Shown here: positions 8,305 to 16,034 of the stretch, piece after piece | How positions within the stretch are numbered: position 1 is the first letter of the stretch | Layout of the letters: the number at the start of each line of letters is the position of its first letter | NCBI GenBank assembly: GCA_964520885.1 | Contig: CAZFQD010000029.1 | Coordinates: 1-18,927, forward strand | Direction: 5' to 3' | From: CAZFQD01 sp964520885 | GTDB taxonomy: Bacteria; Bacillota; Clostridia; Oscillospirales; SIG519 | DNA: 18,927 nt | The notes under the pieces: generated by a model | Database searches by the model: none | Told to the model about the DNA's origin: nothing | The model's input: only the letters and a program-made list of their open reading frames with translations | Program-made: the position numbers and the translations under genes

Positions 8305-9339
8305 TTATTTTGTTATTTTGCCGTTTAAATCCCAAAGGTCTTCCCAATCCTTAGCACTTTCCCATAAGAAAACTTGCCCTTTAATTAGACGACAATTCTT
8401 ATCAATAGTCCCTAATTCTTTCATTTCATTTTCGGTTATCGGGTCAATAGTGGAGCAAAGAAGATTACTATAAAATTCATTTCTGTAAACAGAGAATGGA
8501 ATTGGGGTTTGTCCTCTTTGAACAGCCCATTTAATGCATACTACTGCTGGATGCACATTTAATCTTTTTGCAATCTTTAAAATAACAGGGTCTTCAATAT
8601 CCGCTGTATCGCTTTCTGTTTTATCTCTGTCCGGTCTGGTGGGGGAGCCTATTGGACAAAAGCCAATTGGAATCAAACCATTGCTAACAACAAAATCAAA
8701 AAGCTCTTGCTGTTGAAAATGAGGGTGTAATTCCATTTCATTTACTGCCGGCTTAATTTTTGCATCCTTTAAAATTAGCTTTAACTTTGGAATTGTTACA
8801 TTTGATGTCCCGATAGCCTTTACTAAGCCCAATTCAACAAGATGCTCCATTTGATGCCAAACTTTCATAAATTCCTCGTGTATGTAAGGCATCGCATCGG
8901 GGCTTCTTGAATCAACCGAACAGCCCTGCGGATGATAGTTTGGAAAAGGCCAGTGAACTAAGTATAAATCAAGATAACTTAGCTTTAAATCCTTTAAGGA
9001 TTTAGCAACTGAGATTAATATATCCCCATCGGAATGCATATCGTTCCAAACCTTAGAAGTAATAAAAAGCTCTTCTCTTTTCACTAAGCCACTATCAAGC
9101 ACCTCTTTTAAAGAATTGCCAATTAAATCCTCATTACCATATACAGATGCACAGTCAATATGCCTATAACCAATTGAAATGGCTTCTTTAACAGCATCTG
9201 CTATTTCTTGCCCACTAAAACGGTCTGAACCAAAGGTGCCTAAACCAACAGCAGGTATTTTTGCACCCGTATATAGCTTTTTCTTTGGCACCTTATCTGG
9301 GTTAATGCTATCTGGCGAAAGTGTAAACTTTTTCTCCAA
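8305..9339 (-). CDS. aldo/keto reductase
   Basis: First gene of the operon, about 344 residues. It shows the AKR barrel with the catalytic tetrad Asp62 and Tyr67 (HIDCASVYGNE), Lys96 (FITSKVWN) and His129 (LVHWPF). The substrate and cofactor loops include GTSNV and NEMELHPHFQQ. The NADPH-binding motif usually written IPKS reads IPFS here, so the lysine contacting the 2'-phosphate is replaced by Phe (about 282); NADH use is possible. It probably interconverts an aldose or aldehyde and its alcohol. In this operon it could make a polyol for the GatD-like enzyme or reduce the aldehyde released by the aldolase. TTG at 9339 has AAGGAG eight bases upstream; GTG 9348 overlaps that site and is less likely. 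Confidence 0.86.
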   Translation of the reverse strand: MEKKFTLSPDSINPDKVPKKKLYTGAKIPAVGLGTFGSDRFSGQEIADAVKEAISIGYRHIDCASVYGNEDLIGNSLKEVLDSGLVKREELFITSKVWNDMHSDGDILISVAKSLKDLKLSYLDLYLVHWPFPNYHPQGCSVDSRSPDAMPYIHEEFMKVWHQMEHLVELGLVKAIGTSNVTIPKLKLILKDAKIKPAVNEMELHPHFQQQELFDFVVSNGLIPIGFCPIGSPTRPDRDKTESDTADIEDPVILKIAKRLNVHPAVVCIKWAVQRGQTPIPFSVYRNEFYSNLLCSTIDPITENEMKELGTIDKNCRLIKGQVFLWESAKDWEDLWDLNGKITK

Positions 9340-9360
9340 ATTAATCACTCCTTAATGTAA

Positions 9361-9378
9361 AAACGAAACATTTCGTTT
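9361..9378. promoter_or_regulatory. 18-bp palindromic operator of the first sugar operon
   Basis: AAACGAAACATTTCGTTT is a perfect inverted repeat (8-bp arms, 2-bp centre). It lies 11 bases downstream of the -10 box at 9390-9395, covering the predicted transcription start of the operon, a classical repressor position. The 12-bp core recurs at 6377-6388. It is assigned to the LacI protein encoded at 6399-7400 because both sites flank genes of that operon. Confidence 0.75.
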
Positions 9379-9389
9379 ATGATATGTTT

Positions 9390-9418
9390 ATAATACACCA
9401 TTATAGTTATTTTGTCAA
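9390..9418 (-). promoter_or_regulatory. promoter of the first sugar operon
   Basis: On the minus strand TTGACA (9418-9413) and TATTAT (9395-9390) are separated by 17 bases. The transcript would start near 9383-9378, about 40 bases before the aldo/keto reductase start codon, and would run through all genes to the fucU remnant. No other comparable promoter was seen inside the operon. Confidence 0.75.
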
Positions 9419-9483
9419 TACTCAAAAATTTAAGTTTCCCAATTTTTTCAAAGTGGAATAGCGAGGTATAAGTAATGGCAAGG

Positions 9484-9687
9484 TTTTCCACAATTTTAAG
9501 GTTGTTTTTGAGTTATACTACTACGCATCTAAAATACCAAATTTAAACTTGCCTTTTTCCCGTTCTACTGCGTTGCCAAAACCCACCAATACATACAGTA
9601 TTGGTGGAACCTGTCGCCTTGTAGAACAAGAAAAATTCTGCGTTTAAACTCGGCATTTTAAATGCGTAGGAGTATAATTGTGGAAAA
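9484..9687. repeat. long imperfect inverted repeat, MITE-like element
   Basis: The stretch folds back on itself almost end to end. The termini TTTTCCACAATT (9484-9495) and AATTGTGGAAAA (9676-9687) pair perfectly. The segment 9513-9538 pairs with 9652-9677 at 23 of 26 positions, and 9541-9577 pairs imperfectly with 9612-9650. At the apex CCACCAATAC (9583-9592) and GTATTGGTGG (9598-9607) form a perfect 10-bp stem with loop ATACA. The left arm has about 20 extra bases (9496-9512). Further outside, 9426-9446 resembles the complement of 9695-9715, so the element could be some 290 bases long. No coding capacity is visible and no clear target-site duplication was found. It is either a non-autonomous transposable element or a structured RNA repeat. 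Confidence 0.65.
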
Positions 9688-9775
9688 CTCGCAGTAAAAT
9701 GGTAAATTTAAATTTATTTTTTATGCTATTGCAGATGGAATTTTTGAGACTTCTATGTGAAACCTTAAAAAAATA

Positions 9776-9850
9776 TTGTAACTATTCAAACCCTCAATCT
9801 CAAAATTAATTCAAATTGAATTTAAAGAGACGGGGTTTGAATAGTTACAA
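9776..9850 (-). terminator. Rho-independent terminator of the glycosidase operon
   Basis: TTGTAACTATTCAAACCC (9776-9793) and GGGTTTGAATAGTTACAA (9833-9850) form a perfect 18-bp stem. The 39-base interior can itself pair partly (AATTCA/TGAATT and TCTC/GAGA). On the minus strand the stem is followed directly by TATTTTTTTAAGG, a good T-tract. It lies about 90 bases after the stop codon of the URO-D-like gene and thus closes the operon running from 17489. The stem is longer than typical for terminators, so another structural role is possible. Confidence 0.72.
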
Positions 9851-9939
9851 CTGGATTGCACACATATACCTCCAAGAATTGCAAACTTATCGCTATATTT
9901 TTGTAAATAAAAACCCACTCAAACTAACAAAAAATCTAT

Positions 9940-10932
9940 TTAATTTACTGCTTTTACGCAGTATTCTTTAAGTAGTTTTGAGTAAATGCGATAATTTTCA
10001 AGGGTTACATCGGGAGGTGTTTGATGGTCTACCGAGGGGATATACATTCCTTTTTCCATAGCAGGTAAAATTCTTTCAAATTCTTGTTTAATTGCTTCTT
10101 CACCGTATTTCATAACCATTTTATCAAAACCGCCAATAAAGAAAAAATCGGGGTAATTTTCGGTGAGCTTGCATATGTCAACGCCAGCTTGCCTTTCAAG
10201 TGGTAGAATTCCGTCAACACCGCAGGAAATCAGCCAAGGGAGCATTTTCGTAACATCGCCATCAGAGTCAACAATTAGTTTAATTCCTTTGCTGTGTATA
10301 TATGGAATTAACTCATCATAATAAGGTTTTAAGAATTCATTGAAGCATTCTTCGGACAGCATAGGTCCTAAGTTATAGGACATATCTTCGGCAAATGTCA
10401 TAAAGTTAGGCTGAACATATTTAGTAATTTCATCAAGAACGAACTTGTAATATTCAACCATATCTCGACAAATTCTGTGATACAATTCAGGGTAATCATA
10501 AAAACTATAAAGATGATCCTCAATGCCGAATAGAACTCTCGGATACCAGAAAAAACCTGCTAATGTCATCCAACTAACAAAATTTTTGTTTTTTCTATGG
10601 TCTTTCCCATGTTTTTTTATACCATCTATTATATTAAATATAGCTTCCTTTTGAAATAAAAATGGACGAATTTGTTCATATTCTTCTTCATTACTAATAA
10701 TACCCCGCTCTTTGAACACGGGATAGCCAGACAACTCGTTTGGAATACCGAACGGTATTGAGGGGTCTATTTCAAGTGCATTTGCAATTTTAATGTAATC
10801 GTTTCCAAAATCAAGTCCTTCTTCTTTCCAACGGTTTAAGGTTAAATCCCACCATGGAGCCCACTCTATAGCCGGTAATCTGTCCAAATTTTCTTTGTTA
10901 AAAAATAACTCCATACGTTTACTTACATTCAT
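9940..10932 (-). CDS. uroporphyrinogen decarboxylase-fold protein, atypical
   Basis: About 330 residues with the overall pattern of the URO-D / cobalamin-dependent methyltransferase (MtaA) superfamily: FAEDMSYNLGPMLS, YIHSKGIKLIVDSDGDV, ISCGVDGILPLERQAGVD, FIGGFDK and a C-terminal DHQTPPDVTLENY. The His-X-Cys zinc motif of MtaA-type enzymes is not there; the equivalent stretch reads DSDGD (about 222-226). The arginine-rich N-terminal motif of true heme-pathway URO-D is also missing. So neither heme synthesis nor classical methyl transfer to coenzyme M is supported. As last gene of a glycosidase operon it may act on a substituent of the imported sugar, but this is a guess. I chose ATG 10932, with GGA seven bases upstream; ATG 10944 and 10965 are alternatives. 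Confidence 0.75.
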   Translation of the reverse strand: MNVSKRMELFFNKENLDRLPAIEWAPWWDLTLNRWKEEGLDFGNDYIKIANALEIDPSIPFGIPNELSGYPVFKERGIISNEEEYEQIRPFLFQKEAIFNIIDGIKKHGKDHRKNKNFVSWMTLAGFFWYPRVLFGIEDHLYSFYDYPELYHRICRDMVEYYKFVLDEITKYVQPNFMTFAEDMSYNLGPMLSEECFNEFLKPYYDELIPYIHSKGIKLIVDSDGDVTKMLPWLISCGVDGILPLERQAGVDICKLTENYPDFFFIGGFDKMVMKYGEEAIKQEFERILPAMEKGMYIPSVDHQTPPDVTLENYRIYSKLLKEYCVKAVN

Positions 10933-10993
10933 AATAAGTTCCATTCCGCCACTTAGTGTTGGCATAAATTTTATTTTGAAGTTGATGTTTTTT

Positions 10994-13906
10994 TTATTTA
11001 ATGTATTTATATTGCGGTGGGCAGTTAAAATTGATTGTCAGTTTTCCGTTTTCATCTTTTTCCCAACTTGCATATATTGGCCCATAAGGAGTAGCGACAC
11101 TACCTTTTGCCCAACTTATATCAGACTTGCAAGGGAAAATAGAAAATTCTTTATAACCGGGGCTTAAAGGAACAATCCCTAAAACATTTTGTTGAAGGTA
11201 TATTGCTGGTGAAGCTGACCATGCGTGTGCAATGCTTCTTGTGTAATGACCACTTTTAGCCTTAAATGTTTCCCAACAAGTATTTGTTCCGTGTTTTAAC
11301 ATATCGCCCCAGTCGCTTTGCATTATTTCAATAGCTATGTCTTCATTTCCTGTTTTAAATAAAGCTTCAATAGTAAAGAAAAGAAAAAATGGAGAGCCAA
11401 CCGCTACTATATTATCAATAAGCTCGCCATCTTTTGGACATCCTACACTTCTGGAACTAGGTGAACTACATACATATTGCCTATTTTTTACTCTTGTAAG
11501 AATAGGTAATATTTTTTGTACTCTTTCCTTTGGTGCGATGTCATAGAGAAGTGCAAGGCAATTTGTTTGTTCACTGATACGTGAAAGAGATAGATAATCT
11601 TCATAAGATAATTTTGAAAGCCCTTGTTTATCGCAAAACTGCAAATATCTATCATAAGCCCAAATGTCTCTGACAGTATCTACATACGCTTGCCTACTTT
11701 CATCCCAGCAGTATTGATTAATTGCAGCTATTGTTTTTAAAGCATAATTTTCAAATAGGACTGCATCTTCTTCTTTATTTAGTTCCTTTGCCATTTTTGA
11801 AGCAAGAACATAACTTTTTGCAAGAAAAATATTATTTGCAGTAACCTCGCCATAAGGCGATAGGTCGTTCGCTGCCCATTCAATCAAATTCCACGCACCC
11901 GGATAATCGAGTAAATCTCTTTCGTTTGTTAGCAAAATACTATTTTCTAAATTATTTTTAACATAACCATAATTTTCTTTTAAATCATCCATATTGCCAG
12001 AATAAATATAATGGTCATAGCACTGCATAACCCAAAGGTATGACCACATAGGCAAGCTGGATTCTGGTGGATATGCTACATAAGCCGCCATTGATAAAAA
12101 TTTGTTCTCATTAAATTCTTTGCTATTTGGGTAATATCTTTTAACATAATCCTTTGAAAGTGATTGACCTACCATTCTGATGGAATGCTGGTTGAAATCG
12201 TATTTTCCAAAATTTAATAAATTAATGAGTGCTGTTATTCTCGCATCTCCTACCCAGAAATTTTGTTCATGACCCGGACAATCAACATAAGTATCAAGCA
12301 TACATAGCTCGGCGGTATCTCTTGACATTTCGTATATTTTATTTATCAATTGGTTATCGCACTCAAAGCTACCGATTTTCTCAACAGAAGCTACATTATG
12401 AAGTAATGAAATATTATAAAATTTAACAGGGGCTGTTATGTTTCTGATTGTAACAGAAATGTAACGACAACCACGACGATAATTTGAAGTAAATTTCTGA
12501 TAGCCATCTTTGCAAATATAAGAAAAGCCGTTGTGATTATCCATATAATAGCACCCAAGCTCATCTATTAATTCAAAGCACTGAATTTCTATAACAGTTT
12601 TTTCTTTTGTTTCAAGTTCGATGTCAACATAACCAATGTATTCATGCCCTAAATCAATAATAATATTGACATCATATCCATTTGTACAATTAATAATACA
12701 TGGTTCGTTATTTAAGTGAAGCAAATTGAACTTATTGTTTAACTCTAACTTTGCATTTGTATAAGAAAATTGCTGTGAATTTTTAATCAATGGATGTAAA
12801 AAACCATTGTCAGGCATAAAGTATTCTTGAGAAAGCACATTAAAAAGTGAACTGTTTTCTCCAATTTCTGCATCAGAAAAATCAGTAATAAATGTTTCCT
12901 TGAGTTCTTGAACTGTTGTTTTCAAATGTGCATCATTAATTTGAGGAGTTTGAGCAATAATATCATCAGGAACCTCGTGCCAAGGGAATTTTACGTCTTT
13001 TGATTTTATAACCATAACAGCCCATTCTGCGTTAGTATTTGTAAGATGATTTGCTAAAATTTTTAGAGTGGCATTTGAATGTATAAGTAATTCAATATTA
13101 GTAAAAGCAGTTAGCATTAATAAATGTTGACCCTTTGGAAGATGAATTGAATTGTTAAGTTCTATGGCATTGCCATCCATTGTTATGACAGATGGATTAT
13201 TATTGGCAAACAAAGAAATCTCTGCATCTTCATTACACGATATTAATGTGGCAAATATACTTACCCCTAAATTTGATTTAATAAGGTTATGGCGGATGCC
13301 ACTTCTTGTTTTGGCAAGTTGTGTGGCAACAAAGAATTTTCCAAGTATTGGCTCATAGGAAAGGCCGCAGGTTGTGGATTTATTAAAGTTTTTCCAAGTA
13401 GTAGAAGACTTGACAACGCATTTTTCCCAACCGCTATCATCAAAATCTTGGTTTTCCCAATTATTTTCTTCAAGGCGTGCATCATATTGTTCTTCAATTA
13501 AAAATAACAATGCGTGAGAGGGTGCATTATTATTATAAGCGTTACAAATTTTACATTTCCAATCTGAATTTGAATACAATTTTACTTCATTGTCTATTAA
13601 AAGCTCAGCCATTAAACCTGCATTTTCATCTATATCGTAGCAAAGAAGTGCAATTGTATTTTGGCTTTGTTTTATTAAAAATTTGCCAATATCAATATCC
13701 TGATATTGTTTTGAAAAATCAAAATACCTATGAAAAAGCCTTGTTATATTTATTCCATTAATAAAAAGAGAGTAGTAATGACAAGTGCTAATGTGTAAAT
13801 GAGCATCTTTAAATTCATTAATACTGAATTTTTTGCGGAACATAGTAAAGCTATTGGGAATATATTCCTCTGACCATATTTTTTGGGCTTTAATTGGAAA
13901 ATTCAT
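10994..13906 (-). CDS. GH78 alpha-L-rhamnosidase, cytoplasmic
   Basis: A 970-residue protein with N-terminal beta-sandwich regions (including DDSGWEK in a carbohydrate-binding-like module around 150-165), an (alpha/alpha)6 catalytic barrel from about 510 to 890 and a C-terminal beta domain. D542, E547 and D554 in DCPGHEQNFWVGD have exactly the spacing of the catalytic D567, E572 and D579 of Bacillus RhaB, with E547 as general acid. E879 in TNTCWETF is the likely general base, and H894-W896 (AHAWSASP) matches the conserved C-terminal active-site motif. There is no signal peptide, so it should release L-rhamnose from oligosaccharides or glycosides after import. It starts 17 bases after the preceding gene and is followed by the URO-D-like gene. 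The N-terminal half is strongly divergent; the exact substrate is not predictable. Confidence 0.85.
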   Translation of the reverse strand: MNFPIKAQKIWSEEYIPNSFTMFRKKFSINEFKDAHLHISTCHYYSLFINGINITRLFHRYFDFSKQYQDIDIGKFLIKQSQNTIALLCYDIDENAGLMAELLIDNEVKLYSNSDWKCKICNAYNNNAPSHALLFLIEEQYDARLEENNWENQDFDDSGWEKCVVKSSTTWKNFNKSTTCGLSYEPILGKFFVATQLAKTRSGIRHNLIKSNLGVSIFATLISCNEDAEISLFANNNPSVITMDGNAIELNNSIHLPKGQHLLMLTAFTNIELLIHSNATLKILANHLTNTNAEWAVMVIKSKDVKFPWHEVPDDIIAQTPQINDAHLKTTVQELKETFITDFSDAEIGENSSLFNVLSQEYFMPDNGFLHPLIKNSQQFSYTNAKLELNNKFNLLHLNNEPCIINCTNGYDVNIIIDLGHEYIGYVDIELETKEKTVIEIQCFELIDELGCYYMDNHNGFSYICKDGYQKFTSNYRRGCRYISVTIRNITAPVKFYNISLLHNVASVEKIGSFECDNQLINKIYEMSRDTAELCMLDTYVDCPGHEQNFWVGDARITALINLLNFGKYDFNQHSIRMVGQSLSKDYVKRYYPNSKEFNENKFLSMAAYVAYPPESSLPMWSYLWVMQCYDHYIYSGNMDDLKENYGYVKNNLENSILLTNERDLLDYPGAWNLIEWAANDLSPYGEVTANNIFLAKSYVLASKMAKELNKEEDAVLFENYALKTIAAINQYCWDESRQAYVDTVRDIWAYDRYLQFCDKQGLSKLSYEDYLSLSRISEQTNCLALLYDIAPKERVQKILPILTRVKNRQYVCSSPSSRSVGCPKDGELIDNIVAVGSPFFLFFTIEALFKTGNEDIAIEIMQSDWGDMLKHGTNTCWETFKAKSGHYTRSIAHAWSASPAIYLQQNVLGIVPLSPGYKEFSIFPCKSDISWAKGSVATPYGPIYASWEKDENGKLTINFNCPPQYKYIK

Positions 13907-13923
13907 AACATTCCTACTTTCAA

Positions 13924-15993
13924 TTAAAATATTTCAAGCTCTGCTAATGCAAAATAATCACCTCTAAGTTTTGTTGCAGTAACTTTAACATATCTTGCTA
14001 AGATTTTTTCAAAATCGCAAACAATTGGGTTTGATGTAGTTGGCAGATTTTCTTTTTTATAAACTTCTTTAAAGTTAACACCATCTTGTGATGCTTCAAT
14101 AATAAAATCTATTGGCACACCATCAAAACAATCCTCTTGTGCAATGCTTGGGAACAGAACTGCTTGTTGAACTTGTAATGGTTTAAATAAATCAACCATT
14201 ACATATGGAGTTAAATCGTTTGGTTTACTTCTCCATCCGCCAATATCTGTACTCCAATCAACTAATTTATGCAAATAGGTTGTAATGCCGTCAACAAGAC
14301 GAATATGAGTGTAAGGAAAGTTTAGAAGATTATCACTTACCATAGATGTTGAATATAAAACACCTTTATGAAAAGATAAACTTCTCTTTTTAAGGCTATT
14401 TTTTGCTACAGTAAGTTCTATAGTTGTACATAGTTTATCCCAATTATAACCTTCTGGCAAGGTTATTTCAAGTCCAAACTCATTTTGTTTAAGGCTAATT
14501 ATTGTATCACTATTTAATAAGTGAGCCGATTCAAATATTTTATTATCAGCAGGGGATGGAAGCCTCAATTTATTTGATGTTGGAGGTATTAAAATATGCA
14601 AAAATTCCTTAGTATTATCAAAACTACGAACAGCCGCAACTCCATTTGGAATATCACGTAAAATAGTGCCTTCTTTAATATTATAAGAGGTAGAAGGAAG
14701 TGTTCCTTTAATGCTTTCTTTAATCGGCTCTATAAATGAATTGATTTTAAGGAAAGCTTCCTCAATTCCCGTTTCCCAACCGCCATCAATATAAGGGCTG
14801 GTACCCCACATAATAGCTGGACCTTCATTTGAACAAGCAAGTTGAAAAATAAAGTATCTAAATAAATCCTCAGCACTTAAGTAAAGCTTAATATCTGCTT
14901 TTTTAGTAATTGTTGTCCAGTGCTTTGTGATAACATTAGAAATAGGTCTGCAATAACAAGGCCAATCCCAAACATCATAAGGCCCTTCATAATCCGAGCT
15001 ATGATTTCCTCTTGACATCCAAGGGTCAAGCCAAGATGGCCTCCAAGCCTCTCTTAAACTATAACCAGTAGTATCATTTGAAGGCGAAAGAGAAATTAAC
15101 GGTAGATGAGGAGCATAAGAATGAATTGTTTCTCTTAGACGAATTAGGTCTAATTTGCCTTTCCATTCTACATTGTTTGTATGTCCCCAATCGCTGTCAA
15201 ATCCCATTGAAATAATATCTTTTCCGTATTTTGAGGCAATATCGCCATAAACATCATTAACAAAGTCGTTCCATTTTTTGAAATTATCAGTTGGGTCATA
15301 CCACCCCAAAATCTCTTGCTGTTCTTTTGGAAAATCGTGTCCATCTAATGGATGTGTAAATATTGCAGTATAAACACCTCTTTTTTTAAGTGCAACAATT
15401 AACTCTCTTAGTAAATCTCTTTTTGGGGTAAATATTCCTTCGCCTCTCCAGTAATCTATTGCTGTAGAAGGATGAAGAGCAATGCCCAAACCATGAAAAT
15501 CAGTAAAACTAACAATCTCAAAACCCATTTTAGCAATATCGTCTGCTACTTTTTCAACATCAGCTTCATCGCAATAACTGTCAATTCCTCCTATTCTTAC
15601 ATCTTTAGAGTTAAGAAGATGTCCGTTGCCTTTTGTTATATTATCTCCAGAAACCCAATGGACAAGTAAACCATATCTTAAAGAAATATAATCAACCTCT
15701 GTATAAATTCCGTTACTATTATCTATTTTAGCAGGCACCAAGACATCTATTTGGTCCGTTAAAGCCTTGCTATTATCAGCTTCACACGAAACCTCGAACA
15801 CCAATTTTACTAATTCATAATAATCACCTGGTAAAATATTGCCATCTAAATGTATTACATTTGGTTTGGTACTTGAAACAATATTTACTGAATAACCATC
15901 ACTTTCTGCAATGATAAGTTTATTATCATTCGCCTTAGGTTTGTTTGGAATAATACCTGTTTTTTCTACATATTGTTTAGCATTGCTTTTCAT
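13924..15993 (-). CDS. GH29-like hydrolase with C-terminal F5/8 type C (CBM32-like) domain
   Basis: A 689-residue protein. Residues 1-100 are an extra N-terminal region. About 103-430 form a GH29-like barrel (LRYGLLVHWVSG, FTHPLDGHDF, KWNDFVNDVYGDIASKYG, ISMGFDSDWG, TKHWTT, GGWETGIEEA). About 440-530 form a beta domain and 555-689 a discoidin-type carbohydrate-binding domain (YVMVDLFKPLQVQQAVLFP, IDFIIEASQDGVNF, ARYVKVTATKLRG). D266 is at the position of the GH29 nucleophile. The tandem His-His-Asp-Gly motif of classical alpha-L-fucosidases is replaced by FTDFHGLG. There is no signal peptide. It is a tandem paralogue of the upstream 418-residue protein. AGGAGG seven bases before ATG 15993 fixes the start. 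An exo-acting fucosidase or related L-sugar hydrolase is likely; the substrate is unknown. Confidence 0.7.
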   Translation of the reverse strand: MKSNAKQYVEKTGIIPNKPKANDNKLIIAESDGYSVNIVSSTKPNVIHLDGNILPGDYYELVKLVFEVSCEADNSKALTDQIDVLVPAKIDNSNGIYTEVDYISLRYGLLVHWVSGDNITKGNGHLLNSKDVRIGGIDSYCDEADVEKVADDIAKMGFEIVSFTDFHGLGIALHPSTAIDYWRGEGIFTPKRDLLRELIVALKKRGVYTAIFTHPLDGHDFPKEQQEILGWYDPTDNFKKWNDFVNDVYGDIASKYGKDIISMGFDSDWGHTNNVEWKGKLDLIRLRETIHSYAPHLPLISLSPSNDTTGYSLREAWRPSWLDPWMSRGNHSSDYEGPYDVWDWPCYCRPISNVITKHWTTITKKADIKLYLSAEDLFRYFIFQLACSNEGPAIMWGTSPYIDGGWETGIEEAFLKINSFIEPIKESIKGTLPSTSYNIKEGTILRDIPNGVAAVRSFDNTKEFLHILIPPTSNKLRLPSPADNKIFESAHLLNSDTIISLKQNEFGLEITLPEGYNWDKLCTTIELTVAKNSLKKRSLSFHKGVLYSTSMVSDNLLNFPYTHIRLVDGITTYLHKLVDWSTDIGGWRSKPNDLTPYVMVDLFKPLQVQQAVLFPSIAQEDCFDGVPIDFIIEASQDGVNFKEVYKKENLPTTSNPIVCDFEKILARYVKVTATKLRGDYFALAELEIF

Positions 15994-16034
15994 TTACATT
16001 CCTCCTAATATTTGTATTTCAAATTTGACAAATC

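Noticed and set aside
9776..9850. CRISPR repeat or invertible-segment repeat
   Set aside because: GGGTTTGAATAGTTAC-like sequence occurs only as one inverted pair, with no regular direct repeats and spacers and no cas or recombinase gene; a T-tract supports a terminator.
13152..13761. plus-strand open frames inside the GH78 gene
   Set aside because: They overlap a long coding gene with clear catalytic motifs, lack ribosome binding sites and resemble no protein I know.
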